64,000 nucleotides of DNA from assembly GCF_001429545.1 (NCBI RefSeq), contig NZ_LMSP01000001.1, forward strand, positions 827,688 through 891,687, in the 5' to 3' direction. Source of the stretch: Paenibacillus sp. Soil787. GTDB lineage: Bacteria; Bacillota; Bacilli; Paenibacillales; NBRC-103111. The translations under genes and the position numbers were made by a program. Below, in pieces: positions 17,623 to 26,368 of the stretch; position 1 is the stretch's first letter, and every line of letters starts with the position of its first letter. The notes under the pieces were generated by a model. The model had not been told where the DNA came from. It saw only the letters and a list, made by a program, of their open reading frames with translations, and did not search any database.

Positions 17623-17860
17623 TCAATGTTTATTCTGCTGCCGAAACTGCCCTGGCCTGATCCCAGTTGCTCTTTTGAAGACTACACTCATATATTCTGT
17701 ATGTTTGAAACCGATGCGTTCGGCGATGACGGTTAAGGGAAGATTAGTTTCTAGGAGTAGCCAATGCTTTCTGAAATCGGCTTTCCAAGATACGACGCGA
17801 GATCTTAGGTTGTTCGAGAATATCTTGAAACGCAGCCAAGCTAAATCGGTGTTTTTTCAA
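17623..17860 (-). pseudogene. Remnant of an AraC/XylS-family regulator
   Basis: On the minus strand two pieces of an AraC DNA-binding domain are visible in different frames: ISRRILESRFQKALATPR (first helix-turn-helix) and, in the next frame, LLLETNLPLTVIAERIGF continuing to KRATGIRPGQFRQQNKH before the stop at 17623. The 20-25 residues that usually lie between them are missing at the junction. The N-terminal sensor domain was not found. It is a decayed gene. Confidence 0.75.
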
Positions 17861-17882
17861 GTTGCTTTTTATCAAATGCAAC

Positions 17883-17926
17883 AAAAGTGCCCTTCCCGTG
17901 CGATTTGAACGGACAAAGGCACTTTT
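17883..17926 (-). terminator. Terminator of the capA-like gene
   Basis: AAAAGTGCC and GGCACTTTT form the outer stem, with CCGT/ACGG inside. It starts about 13 bp after the stop codon of the capA-like gene. Confidence 0.75.
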
Positions 17927-17938
17927 CATTTCTGATGT

Positions 17939-18910
17939 TTATCTAACCGGAACAACTGTAAACGTAGTCTTATCCGCTTTCCTCTTCTCCACTATCGTTG
18001 GAATTTCGTCAATTTTCAGGACATCTACGACGCCACTTTCATTTTTAGTTAGAGTCAATGACAAAATCATTCCCCGAATCGTATTCTCACTTTTCGTCAG
18101 CTTCGACGATACGAAGTTACCTAAGGAGGATGCAGCGACTCGGTTGCGCGCCTTACCATCGATGTCTTTCACTACGGTCTGAGTTACCGGGTGCAGCACA
18201 TGTGGATGTGAACCCAAGACTACGTTAGCGCCCTGTTTAAAGAGGAACTGCATCAATTGCTTCTGATCTCTGCCCGGATACGTCTGATACTCTTTCCCGA
18301 AATGTAAGCAGACTATGATGAAATCAGTTTTCTTTTTCAATTGGCGGATATCTGCAGTCATCTTTTTTCGATCCAAGGGATCCACCATCCATCGATGAGG
18401 AACAGGTATGGCATTCGTCCCTTTGGTATAGGCTAAAATGCCAATATTTACCTCCCTTACACGCATTATCAGATGCTGATTAGCTTCATCAAGGGTACGA
18501 GAGGTACCTGTATGCTTGAGCCCGTGTTGTTCAAGGACCTTCAATGTTCGCTTCAAGCCAGCTGCGCCACCATCCATACAGTGGTTATTGGAAGTTGTCA
18601 GTACATGAAACCCTGCTTTTTTCAGCGTTGCTGCCAGTGCATCCGGGCAATTGAATACGGGGTATCCGGTTCTCGGATTCCTTCGTTCTATTGGACAATT
18701 GCATTTGGGACGGACTCCCATCCTTCCTAATTGCCTGTTCCCAGAGAAGGTCGTCTCCAGATTACCAATCGTTAGATCGTGGTTCTTTAGATAAGGTTTA
18801 ATGGGTTCAAAAATAGAATCAAACGAGTATCCGTCTCCTTGTTTAGCAGAGTCAATGATTTCACTTTTCATCAACAAATCTCCGACAGCAGCAATCGTTA
18901 TTTGCTCCAA
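17939..18910 (-). CDS. CapA-family metallophosphatase-like protein
   Basis: CapA/PgsA-type protein with a calcineurin-like phosphoesterase fold, 323 aa. The metal-site motifs are seen: AAVGDLLM at the start, IGNLETTF, TTSNNHCMDGG, FIIVCLHFGKEY and VLGSHPHVLHP. CapA proteins take part in poly-gamma-glutamate capsule synthesis in bacilli, but many single copies outside a cap operon have no known role, and no capB or capC is near. No signal peptide is seen. The start is TTG at 18910, preceded by AGGAGGG at 7 nt; the frame could open at 18934 but without a ribosome site. It follows the PE-repeat gene by about 70 bp. Confidence 0.82.
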   Translation of the reverse strand: MEQITIAAVGDLLMKSEIIDSAKQGDGYSFDSIFEPIKPYLKNHDLTIGNLETTFSGNRQLGRMGVRPKCNCPIERRNPRTGYPVFNCPDALAATLKKAGFHVLTTSNNHCMDGGAAGLKRTLKVLEQHGLKHTGTSRTLDEANQHLIMRVREVNIGILAYTKGTNAIPVPHRWMVDPLDRKKMTADIRQLKKKTDFIIVCLHFGKEYQTYPGRDQKQLMQFLFKQGANVVLGSHPHVLHPVTQTVVKDIDGKARNRVAASSLGNFVSSKLTKSENTIRGMILSLTLTKNESGVVDVLKIDEIPTIVEKRKADKTTFTVVPVR

Positions 18911-18977
18911 CGCGTTCCCTCCTCTCATGAGCACATTATTCGATGAAAGGGGTTGTTGATTGTAAAATAGGCAGGGC

Positions 18978-19166
18978 TTAGAGTCCGCGCTGGTTGGGAG
19001 ACCGGGGTTCGGGTTCGGGTTCGGGTTCGGGTTCGGGTTCGGGTTCGGGTTCGGGTTCGGGTTCGGGTTCGGGTTCGACTTGTGGATTTGGAGGTTCCTT
19101 TACGATAAATTTGAGACGACGATTCGCTCTTATTACATTCGGCGTCTGGCTAGCTCCAGTCGCCAT
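18978..19166 (-). CDS. Small protein with a basic head and a 12-fold Glu-Pro repeat
   Basis: No family recognised. The 62-aa frame has a basic N-terminal half (ATGASQTPNVIRANRRLKF), then EPPNPQV, 12 Glu-Pro dipeptides and a short tail. The start is supported by AAGGG 6 nt upstream and by its position 10 bp after the phosphodiesterase stop codon, in the same orientation as the genes on both sides. The repeat is made by the 72-bp hexanucleotide tract at 19005-19076, which is a whole number of codons, so length changes keep the frame. The opposite strand would read Gly-Ser repeats. Expression is not proven. Confidence 0.5.
   Translation of the reverse strand: MATGASQTPNVIRANRRLKFIVKEPPNPQVEPEPEPEPEPEPEPEPEPEPEPEPRSPNQRGL
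19005..19076. repeat. Hexanucleotide tandem repeat (GGGTTC)12
   Basis: Twelve exact copies of GGGTTC. Perfect identity suggests recent expansion by slippage. On the minus strand it encodes the Glu-Pro repeat of the small protein. Confidence 0.97.
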
Positions 19167-19176
19167 ACTTCACCCT

Positions 19177-20013
19177 TCAGCGCTTCTCCGGTTTCACCAG
19201 CAACCCGCTCGGAAGCTTGGCATCCCAATCATCCGGGAATGGTAAGCCTAGCGCTGACAGCACGACGGCGGCCGTATCCATAATAGTCAGGCCAGCCAAA
19301 TCAGCCTCTGAGAGAACGCCAGGACCGCGACAGCCCCAGAAAATCGTCATGTCTTTAGGATGATCGCTGCCATGATTGAAGGCATCCAAGCCCCCGCCGC
19401 CATGATCCGTCGTTACAATAATCAGACTATCTTCCAGCATTCCTGCATCTAGAATGGCTTTACTGATCTCACCGATTTGATCATCTGCACGCGAGATAGC
19501 CATTAAGTACTCCTCGGCGCCATACCCATGCCTATGGCCGGCAGCATCCACTTCATCCAACTGAACGAATAGCAGCTCAAAATCCGGATTGTTACGGATA
19601 TACGCGGCAATGGCAGGAACCAATTCTTCATCCGGTGCAGCGTATTTATAAACCGCATCGTTCTCTTCAATGATTCCGGTCTGGATCGGCTCCCATGAGA
19701 CAAAGGAAGCCAACTTGCTGTTAGGTTTGGCCTCACTAATGATTTGAAATAAGGAGGGCCTTGCCGAGACTGCCGGGTAGTTCCGTTCCATTTTAATATT
19801 CAAATGGGACTCATGTCTCTCCGGCGTTACACCATGCAGCAGAGAACCCCAGCACTCCCCGCTAATAGAGGGAAAGACGGTCTGGGCATGATCCGTTTTG
19901 GCTCCACCCAGGAGGAGCGCATCGATATACGGCGCATCAGCTTCGCTGACAAACGCCCCCGCTCCATCTATGCCAAGAATGATGACTCTTTTGACTGCTA
20001 TTGTCGATGCCAT
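19177..20013 (-). CDS. Alkaline phosphatase-superfamily phosphodiesterase-like enzyme
   Basis: 278-aa soluble enzyme of the type I phosphodiesterase/nucleotide pyrophosphatase group. It shows the metal-site opening VIILGIDGAGAF, a nucleophile region TVFPSISGECWGSLLHG where Ser or Thr replaces the usual Thr, and the C-terminal metal ligands LIIVTTDHGGGG and FNHGSDHPKDMTIFW. No signal peptide is seen. The start is ATG at 20013 with GGAGGG 7 nt before it; a frame opening at 20034 would touch the GH35 stop. It follows the GH35 gene closely, so it may act on a product of the same pathway. The substrate is unknown. Confidence 0.8.
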   Translation of the reverse strand: MASTIAVKRVIILGIDGAGAFVSEADAPYIDALLLGGAKTDHAQTVFPSISGECWGSLLHGVTPERHESHLNIKMERNYPAVSARPSLFQIISEAKPNSKLASFVSWEPIQTGIIEENDAVYKYAAPDEELVPAIAAYIRNNPDFELLFVQLDEVDAAGHRHGYGAEEYLMAISRADDQIGEISKAILDAGMLEDSLIIVTTDHGGGGLDAFNHGSDHPKDMTIFWGCRGPGVLSEADLAGLTIMDTAAVVLSALGLPFPDDWDAKLPSGLLVKPEKR

Positions 20014-20035
20014 TGTCAATCCCTCCGAGTACAAG

Positions 20036-21796
20036 TTATCCCAAATCTGGCGTATCCGTCAGTTCGATGACCGGCTTCTCCGTATGATGTAATTCAAATA
20101 CGATAATTTCATTGCGTCCAATTCGCAGTAATGGCGCCGGCAGATACAACGTTTGCTGCGGCCCTTTCTCCCAATAACGGCCCAAGTTAAACCCGTTAAT
20201 CCAGACAACGCCTTTCGACCAGCTGTCCAAACGAATGAACGTGTCCCCCGCTTCTTCTACGGTAAATTCCCCACGATAAAAGGCAGGTCGATCATTCCTT
20301 TCACTCACCTCAGCGAAGCCTCCAAATGGAATCGCCGTCAAATCTTCCAGTGGGAGTGGATATATCGTCCAATCAAACAAGAACTGATTGTTCATCCGCA
20401 CACCCTCTGTAATGCCTTTGTAGTCTTTTAACTTCGGACCATAGTTGACGCGTCCCATGTTCTCGACTACAATGTCCAACTTCGCGCCTTGAGCAGGAAT
20501 GTCTATCGGGAGTGGACGCGAGTCCCATCTTTCCACCGTGCCTTGGTAGACACCGTCCAAGAAGACTTGCGCACGGTCGTGTACCTCTTGCAGGTGCAGG
20601 TTCTCACCGGAACGCGGCCCGGACACGTGCGTGGAATACACAATGAAACCGTAGCTTTGACCAAGCTTCTCCATCGGCTCTGGACAAGTACTCTTCACGG
20701 TCTCAGTGAGATATGACAAATGGTCAAGCAGATCTGCTTGTTCGGTCAACGTAATACGACCATAGTTTTTCTTCTTAATAGGTGCAGGTAATTCTGGGAA
20801 ATCCTTAACATCTTTGCCTAGATAACCTGCGATGACGCCACGGACAGCTATATATTTCTCCGTCACATCACCGCATTCAGACAAAGGCGAATCATAGTCG
20901 TAGCTGGTGATTGTCGCTCCATATTTACCGTCATGGTTCGCTCCGTTGTAGAAGCCAAAGTTCGTCCCGCCGTGGAACATGTAGAAATTCACTGAGGCGC
21001 CAGCGCGAAGCATACGGTCGAATACGTCTGCAACATCGCCCGCTTCACGCGTGTGGTGAGGCTTCAACCAGTGATCAAACCAACCGTTCCAGTACTCCAT
21101 GCAAACGAGCGGCTCATCAACACGATACTCGCGAAACTTATCAAAAGCTTCCTCCGGCTTAGAACCGAAGTTCACCGTGGCAAGCGTGTCAGGAATCGTC
21201 CCGCCCTGCAGCATGCCGTCACCCGGACCATCAGACGTGAACAGCATAACATCTACACCGCGCTTGATAAGTCCATCCCGCAAATACGTTAAATACGCTA
21301 TATCATTGCCGTAGCTGCCATATTCATTTTCAATCTGCATCGCGATGATAGGTCCACCATTTGTGCTAAGCAGCGGAACCAATCTAGGGATCAGCGCGTC
21401 ATAGTAACGATCGACTTTCTCCAGATAAGCCCGATCCATGCAGCGAAGCCGAATATCCGAATATTTCAAGAGCCATGCTGGTAATCCGCCAAAATCCCAC
21501 TCTGCACAAATGTAAGGGCTAGGTCGCACGATCACATGCAGACCCGCCTCGCCAGCCTGCTCCACAAATCTCACGATGTTCGCTATTCCGTCGAACTTAA
21601 ACGCATTTTCCTGGGGTTCATGCAAATTCCAAGGAATATAGGTCTCCACGGTATTAAACCCGCAGGCTTTGAGCTTCAATAAACGATCTTCCCAATACTC
21701 AGGCACGACGCGAAAATAATGAATAGCTCCAGACAACATTTGAAATGGTTCCCCATCTAATAGAAATTGCTTATTTCCCACTTGTAAATTAGCCAT
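20036..21796 (-). CDS. Beta-galactosidase, glycoside hydrolase family 35
   Basis: Cytoplasmic GH35 enzyme that removes beta-linked galactose from oligosaccharides, 586 aa as usual for bacterial members. The family N-terminus is clear (FLLDGEPFQMLSGAIHYFR, then TVETYIPWNLHEP). The acid/base Glu lies in AMQIENEYGSYG and the nucleophile Glu in LVCMEYWNGWFDHW. The C-terminal jelly-roll part carries WINGFNLGRYWEKGPQQTLY. No signal peptide. GGAGGG precedes the start. It is divergent from an AraC regulator, the likely activator, and heads an apparent operon with the phosphodiesterase-like, PE-repeat and CapA-like genes. Confidence 0.93.
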   Translation of the reverse strand: MANLQVGNKQFLLDGEPFQMLSGAIHYFRVVPEYWEDRLLKLKACGFNTVETYIPWNLHEPQENAFKFDGIANIVRFVEQAGEAGLHVIVRPSPYICAEWDFGGLPAWLLKYSDIRLRCMDRAYLEKVDRYYDALIPRLVPLLSTNGGPIIAMQIENEYGSYGNDIAYLTYLRDGLIKRGVDVMLFTSDGPGDGMLQGGTIPDTLATVNFGSKPEEAFDKFREYRVDEPLVCMEYWNGWFDHWLKPHHTREAGDVADVFDRMLRAGASVNFYMFHGGTNFGFYNGANHDGKYGATITSYDYDSPLSECGDVTEKYIAVRGVIAGYLGKDVKDFPELPAPIKKKNYGRITLTEQADLLDHLSYLTETVKSTCPEPMEKLGQSYGFIVYSTHVSGPRSGENLHLQEVHDRAQVFLDGVYQGTVERWDSRPLPIDIPAQGAKLDIVVENMGRVNYGPKLKDYKGITEGVRMNNQFLFDWTIYPLPLEDLTAIPFGGFAEVSERNDRPAFYRGEFTVEEAGDTFIRLDSWSKGVVWINGFNLGRYWEKGPQQTLYLPAPLLRIGRNEIIVFELHHTEKPVIELTDTPDLG

Positions 21797-21960
21797 AATG
21801 ATCCCTCCGGATTATGATTGCGATTTGGTTTATTTCACCTTCATCATCGCTGAAAAAGCACTTCTCTCTCAATCTCCAAATGGATCATCTTCTATACCAA
21901 ATGTGCCAATTAAAATGTTATGATGGATCGTACAGCGATGACGAACGGAAGGAGCCCTTC

Positions 21961-22875
21961 ATGGATGATTTGTACCGTTTTCCGAATATGACCAATACCT
22001 TACAAGTTGTAGGATGCCATTTTGGCTTGCAGCCTCCAGGATGGCACTATCCTCGGCATCATCATCATTTGTTTGAGCTGCTTTATTGCTCGGAGGGTGA
22101 AGTTGTGCAAGAAATGAACCGTGAATCGATTACGATGCGGCAAGGAGACTGGCTGCTAATCAAATCCGGCGTCAGGCATCAATCCTTAAATAGCGCTGCC
22201 ACCAATTACGGTTACTTTAATGTGCATTTCGATCTCGATGATACCGAAATACGCAGCCTGCTCTCGACTACTCCTTATCGGCACATCCATCATCAAGATG
22301 CGGAGCAAAGCAAGCTTCAGTTCTACATAAGCGAACTAGAAGCTATCATGAATCGCAATCGGACAGAGGACGCGGAGCAAGAACAGCATTTTCTGCGCTT
22401 CGAGGATAAACTGCTGCTGCAGTCCTACACCCTGCTTATCATCCATGATGTACTTCATTTACTGCGCGAACATGATTCATCGTACAAACAAAACCATGCG
22501 CCTACGGTGGACAAACACGCCTCCTTGTTCATAGCGGATGTCGCCCATGCGATTGAAGAAAAGCTATCGCTCGGTCTCTGCGAAGAGGCGTCCGTCGCGG
22601 GGGTTGCGAAAGAGCTCAATCTGAGCCGCAGTCAGTGCAGCAAGCTCTTCTCCAAAGTGTACGGACTATCGCCGCGCCAGTATGTCAGCCGACAAAAGCT
22701 GAATCTAGCCAAAGAGCTGCTCGTCACAACCAATTTGCCGATGACCGACATTGCAGAGAAACTCGGCTTCCATTCAGCTAGCCACTTCTCGCGGCAGTTC
22801 CGGCGCTGGACCGGCCAATCGCCAAGTGAATTCAAGCCGAAGCATCATATCAAACAGCAGCCGCTCGTACTTTAG
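21961..22875 (+). CDS. AraC-family transcriptional regulator
   Basis: DNA-binding regulator, 304 aa. The N-terminal cupin-like sensing domain shows PGWHYPRHHHHLFELLYCSEG and GDWLLIKSGVRH. The C-terminal ~100 residues are the two helix-turn-helix motifs (VAGVAKELNLSRSQCSKLFS and MTDIAEKLGFHSASHFSRQF, ending in GQSPSEFK). I start it at ATG 21961 because GGAAGGAG lies 6 nt upstream and gives the usual length; the frame is open to 21814, but that part has no ribosome site and looks non-coding. It is divergent from the GH35 gene and probably responds to a galactoside. Confidence 0.85.
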   Translation: MDDLYRFPNMTNTLQVVGCHFGLQPPGWHYPRHHHHLFELLYCSEGEVVQEMNRESITMRQGDWLLIKSGVRHQSLNSAATNYGYFNVHFDLDDTEIRSLLSTTPYRHIHHQDAEQSKLQFYISELEAIMNRNRTEDAEQEQHFLRFEDKLLLQSYTLLIIHDVLHLLREHDSSYKQNHAPTVDKHASLFIADVAHAIEEKLSLGLCEEASVAGVAKELNLSRSQCSKLFSKVYGLSPRQYVSRQKLNLAKELLVTTNLPMTDIAEKLGFHSASHFSRQFRRWTGQSPSEFKPKHHIKQQPLVL

Positions 22876-22941
22876 CGGAACTACGACGTTCCGCTATCCC
22901 ATTTCCAACGTGTATATCACGAAATAACGCTTCTACGTTCC
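22873..22941. repeat. Shortened copy of repeat family B
   Basis: Starts at the AraC stop codon with the perfect inverted repeat TAGCGGAAC-tacgac-GTTCCGCTA. Its right end (reverse complement GGAACGTAGAAGCGTTATTT) matches the left end of the 125-bp copy at 63093. See the family B entries at 58131 and 63093. Confidence 0.5.
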
Positions 22942-22968
22942 TCTTCATCTGTATAAGAGGGGCTTTTT
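22940..22968 (+). terminator. Terminator of the AraC gene
   Basis: CCTCTT pairs with AAGAGG and is followed by GGCTTTTT. It lies 65 bp after the AraC stop codon. Confidence 0.6.
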
Positions 22969-22978
22969 CAACCTTGCC

Positions 22979-25258
22979 TCATTCTCCTTTTCTAAATTGC
23001 CCCGGCGTAATACCTTCATAGCGTTTAAACACCCTGATGAAGGTATTACTGTTCGAGAAACCGACTTTTTGCGTAATCTCCGTAATCGTATCATCGGTTT
23101 CCGTCATTAACTGCTTAGCCAGCTGGACACGTTGTTTATTGACGTAATCAATAAACGTTTCACCGGATTGCTCTTTGATGAAGCGTGACAAATAAGGCGC
23201 ATTGACTTCAAACTTCAGAGACAGCGAGGTCAGGCTCAAATCCATATCCGCCAAATGCTCATCAATATAACTCAGCACTTGATCCTTCAGATTCGTATTA
23301 TGACTCTTCTTCTTAGAATCGACGTAGTCACAGACGGTTTTCAAAAACTTATAAATCTCATCTTCAATTTCCACGAAGGACTCGCACTGGGTCAATTGTT
23401 TAATGAGCGCATGCTTCTCTACCGCCAGTTCATTAGGTCCCTGATCCAGATGCTCGATAGCCTTCAAGATTGTGCCGATCAGCTCAAACATGAGAAGCTT
23501 GCCGAGCTGCAGCGACAACGTGCCGTCGGACACATTCGTTACGATCAGTTCACTGACGGCCTCCATGGCCTCCTCGTACTGCCCGGTTCGAATATGATTG
23601 ATCAGCTGCCGTTCCATATCCAGCGGGTAATACAGCTCATTCTTCGGTCGTTTGATCCGATCAAAAGGGATGATCTGGCTCGGGCCAATGACAAATTTAT
23701 ATTCAAGCGCCTCCAGCGCTTCGTCGAATCCAAGGGGGATTCCGGTCAAAAGCGGATGGATATCACTGATTCCTATCGTCAGTTGAATATAAAAATTCCC
23801 CTGAATAATGGACTGCGCCTCTTGCGCAATCTCAATCAATTCCTGCTTCGTCCGAGCTTCGTCGTCGTTCTGAATATTTACCAGAAAAGCAATCATACCG
23901 TCCACTTCGGTCGTGAACACGGTATGTTTTCGGCCGATCAGCTCCTCCGTAATGTTCGTCACGATATAATAAACATACTGTAATTTGGACTCCGCATCGC
24001 GCGACCTATTATCATTAAATAAGGCATCATAGTCGCCAATATGAAACAGCAAGACCGCAAAACGGTTCGTCTCGAACCGCAGGTCAAACGATTCCATCGA
24101 TTGCGCGAGTGCAGAACCGCTCTCGACTCTGCCTTTGAGCAGCCGCGCCAGAAAATGGCTGCGCAGCACGTCTTGCTGCTTCTGGATGGTGCGGTTTGCC
24201 GTAACCTGCAAAGCTTCATTTTCCGACATGAAGGACTGGAGCAGTGAGAATTCATTCCCAATCCCTTCGAGATTGGACTTCACCTTCGGAGAAACCAAGT
24301 CCACCATGCGGCGGATCGGCATATAATGTCTTCGCGTCAGCCAGATGGACATCGGACCACCGACGAAAACACACATAAATAAGCCCGCATAAATCCAACT
24401 GCGCAATTGACTTACTTTCGCTGAATAAATTTTCGTAGGAACAATGGACACATACTTCCAATCGTTTTCAACCGAAGAAACGTAAGAAACCGTTACCTCT
24501 TCCTGGCCCCATTTTTGACTAAATGAGCCTTCCGCTGAGTTGATCTGCTCGAAATCAATATCGGATACATGATCCGAATCGCCTGCTGTCATCAGCAGCT
24601 TATTGGTGGAATCGAGTATCAGCACACTGCCTGCTTGAGCAATCTGAATATTCGAGATAGCTGCTTTCAAGCGTTCTGCATTCAGCATAACAACAAGCGT
24701 TGCCGGCGCTTCACTCGCATTCTGAATCGGCAGTGACTGCATGTACACCATGTCATCGTCAGCGAATTGAAGGAAATTTCCATAGTAGATTTTCTCCATA
24801 CTGTCGCTCCACTGCTTCATGGTGATGCCTTTATTTCCTGCGTGGAGCAATTGGAAAAGGAGCTCATCTTGATTCATTGTCGATGTCGTAACCCCGAAAT
24901 GCCCTTTTTTCATATAAACATATAAATCGTTAATATCCCCATTCGAAGCGGCATAAGAACGAAGCGAAGTGATCAGATCCAGTGTATCGATCTTGACTTG
25001 CGAACTGTTGAAATCAGCTTGATTAACATACTTAATGACTTTTGGATCCAGGGAAAGCTGGAGACCCATCCGCTTAATATCTTTGAACTGATTGTCCAGC
25101 GATTGCTTAACCTGGTTAAGCAGCGCTTTGTTGGATCTAATGACCTCGGAGTTCAATAAATGCTGCGACTGAAAAAGAACCAACATCGTGATGACGATGG
25201 GAATACATAGAATGGTTAAGTTCGAGTAAAGCCAAAATAAAAATACGCTCCGCTTCAC
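22979..25258 (-). CDS. Membrane-bound AraC-family regulator with extracellular sensor domain
   Basis: 759-aa regulator that spans the membrane. Helix 1 is about residues 8-30, an extracellular Cache-like sensor runs to about 290, helix 2 is about 293-315 (WIYAGLFMCVFVGGPMSIWL), then a cytoplasmic linker and a C-terminal AraC domain (about 655-759; LSLTSLSLKFEVNAPYLSRF and ITEITQKVGFSNSNTFIRVF). This type is common beside LplABC sugar importers in Paenibacillus and probably senses an extracellular carbohydrate or its binding protein. The start is GTG with GGGAGG before it. It is the last gene of the importer operon, 170 bp after the lplC-like gene. Confidence 0.88.
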   Translation of the reverse strand: MKRSVFLFWLYSNLTILCIPIVITMLVLFQSQHLLNSEVIRSNKALLNQVKQSLDNQFKDIKRMGLQLSLDPKVIKYVNQADFNSSQVKIDTLDLITSLRSYAASNGDINDLYVYMKKGHFGVTTSTMNQDELLFQLLHAGNKGITMKQWSDSMEKIYYGNFLQFADDDMVYMQSLPIQNASEAPATLVVMLNAERLKAAISNIQIAQAGSVLILDSTNKLLMTAGDSDHVSDIDFEQINSAEGSFSQKWGQEEVTVSYVSSVENDWKYVSIVPTKIYSAKVSQLRSWIYAGLFMCVFVGGPMSIWLTRRHYMPIRRMVDLVSPKVKSNLEGIGNEFSLLQSFMSENEALQVTANRTIQKQQDVLRSHFLARLLKGRVESGSALAQSMESFDLRFETNRFAVLLFHIGDYDALFNDNRSRDAESKLQYVYYIVTNITEELIGRKHTVFTTEVDGMIAFLVNIQNDDEARTKQELIEIAQEAQSIIQGNFYIQLTIGISDIHPLLTGIPLGFDEALEALEYKFVIGPSQIIPFDRIKRPKNELYYPLDMERQLINHIRTGQYEEAMEAVSELIVTNVSDGTLSLQLGKLLMFELIGTILKAIEHLDQGPNELAVEKHALIKQLTQCESFVEIEDEIYKFLKTVCDYVDSKKKSHNTNLKDQVLSYIDEHLADMDLSLTSLSLKFEVNAPYLSRFIKEQSGETFIDYVNKQRVQLAKQLMTETDDTITEITQKVGFSNSNTFIRVFKRYEGITPGQFRKGE

Positions 25259-25429
25259 AAAGATGTCCTCCCTTACTCATGCTGTATGCAGTATTATCCC
25301 ATCTTCATCCGCTCAAGTACATCTACGATTTTTGTATCATCATCATTTTTAGTGATTCCCTCACAGAATGTGGAAAAAACCAAATATCCCGCCCCCTTTT
25401 GAAAATCCAAAAGAGAACAGGCCTGGTCT

Positions 25430-26308
25430 TTATTCTTTGAGCGCGCCAACCATGACGCCTTTCACAAAATATTTCTGTAAAAAAGGATAGGCAATCAGAA
25501 TCGGCAAGGTAGCAACCATGATCGTTGCATATTTAATACTTTCCCCAATCGCTTGCGTGTCGTTCGCATTCCCCGTTCCTGTGGTCATCGAATCCGTGCT
25601 GTTTTGCACCAGAATTTCTCGAAGAATCAACTGCAGCGGGAATTTCTCCCGATCGTGAAGGAACAGCATCGCATTAAACCAAGAATTCCAATGGGCTACC
25701 CCATAGTATAGCACCATTACGGCAATAACAGGCATGGACAGCGGCACCACTATCTGGAACAAAATGCGCCATTCACCTGCGCCGTCAATCTTAGCGGATT
25801 CCATCAAACCCTCAGGGATCGCTTCGAACGAAGTTCGCATAATAATCAAGTTCCACGTGCTGATCGCCACGGGCAAGATGAGTGCAAGGTAGCTATTTCC
25901 CATGTGCAGATAGTTGTTAATTAACAAGTAGGTCGGAATCAATCCGCCGCTGAAATACATCGTGAACACGATGCAGATCATCAAGAACTTCCGCATCACG
26001 AACTTTCTGGACAGCGCGTAGGCCCCAAGCGTAGTAAAAAACAGATTAACCGCCGTACCCACTATCAAGATGAGCAATGTATTCCCATATCCGGTCAAAA
26101 TGTTGGGATTCGCAATCACTTTCTGAAAAGCGCCGAGGTTAAACCCCAGCGGTTTCAACAACAACCCGGAATGCTGAATTAGCAAATTGGAATCGCTGAT
26201 AGAAGCCATGAGTACATAGTAGAACGGATATAACGTACAGACGATAAGCAAAATCATCAGAATCGCATTACCGATATCGAATAGACGCTCAGTTGCGCTT
26301 AATTTCAT
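25430..26308 (-). CDS. Carbohydrate ABC transporter permease, LplC/MalG type
   Basis: 292-aa membrane subunit of a carbohydrate ABC importer with six predicted helices. The EAA loop is ESAKIDGAGEWRILFQIVVPLSMP, and the C-terminus LQKYFVKGVMVGALKE is typical for LplC/YtcP-like proteins. The start is ATG at 26308 with GGGGG 8 nt before it; a longer frame to 26350 would include the intergenic hairpin repeat. It pairs with the LplB-like permease. No ATPase gene is present here, so a shared MsmX-type ATPase elsewhere is likely, as known for this family. Confidence 0.9.
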   Translation of the reverse strand: MKLSATERLFDIGNAILMILLIVCTLYPFYYVLMASISDSNLLIQHSGLLLKPLGFNLGAFQKVIANPNILTGYGNTLLILIVGTAVNLFFTTLGAYALSRKFVMRKFLMICIVFTMYFSGGLIPTYLLINNYLHMGNSYLALILPVAISTWNLIIMRTSFEAIPEGLMESAKIDGAGEWRILFQIVVPLSMPVIAVMVLYYGVAHWNSWFNAMLFLHDREKFPLQLILREILVQNSTDSMTTGTGNANDTQAIGESIKYATIMVATLPILIAYPFLQKYFVKGVMVGALKE

Positions 26309-26323
26309 TGTTAGTTCCCCCTG

Positions 26324-26368
26324 AGAGCTTTTCATAAGAAAAGCTGACATCGTAAGCGTAAGCTACCA
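26324..26368. repeat. Repeat family C hairpin between permease genes
   Basis: Perfect palindrome AGCTTTTC-ataa-GAAAAGCT followed by GACATCGTAAGCGTAAGCTA. A second copy with compensating stem changes lies at 30010-30049. It fills the gap between the two permease genes and may act as an mRNA hairpin in the operon. Confidence 0.7.

Noticed and set aside
18994..19245. Plus-strand frame with Gly-Ser repeats over the GGGTTC tract
   Set aside because: It has no ribosome site and runs against all neighbouring genes; the minus-strand Glu-Pro frame has a ribosome site and operon position.
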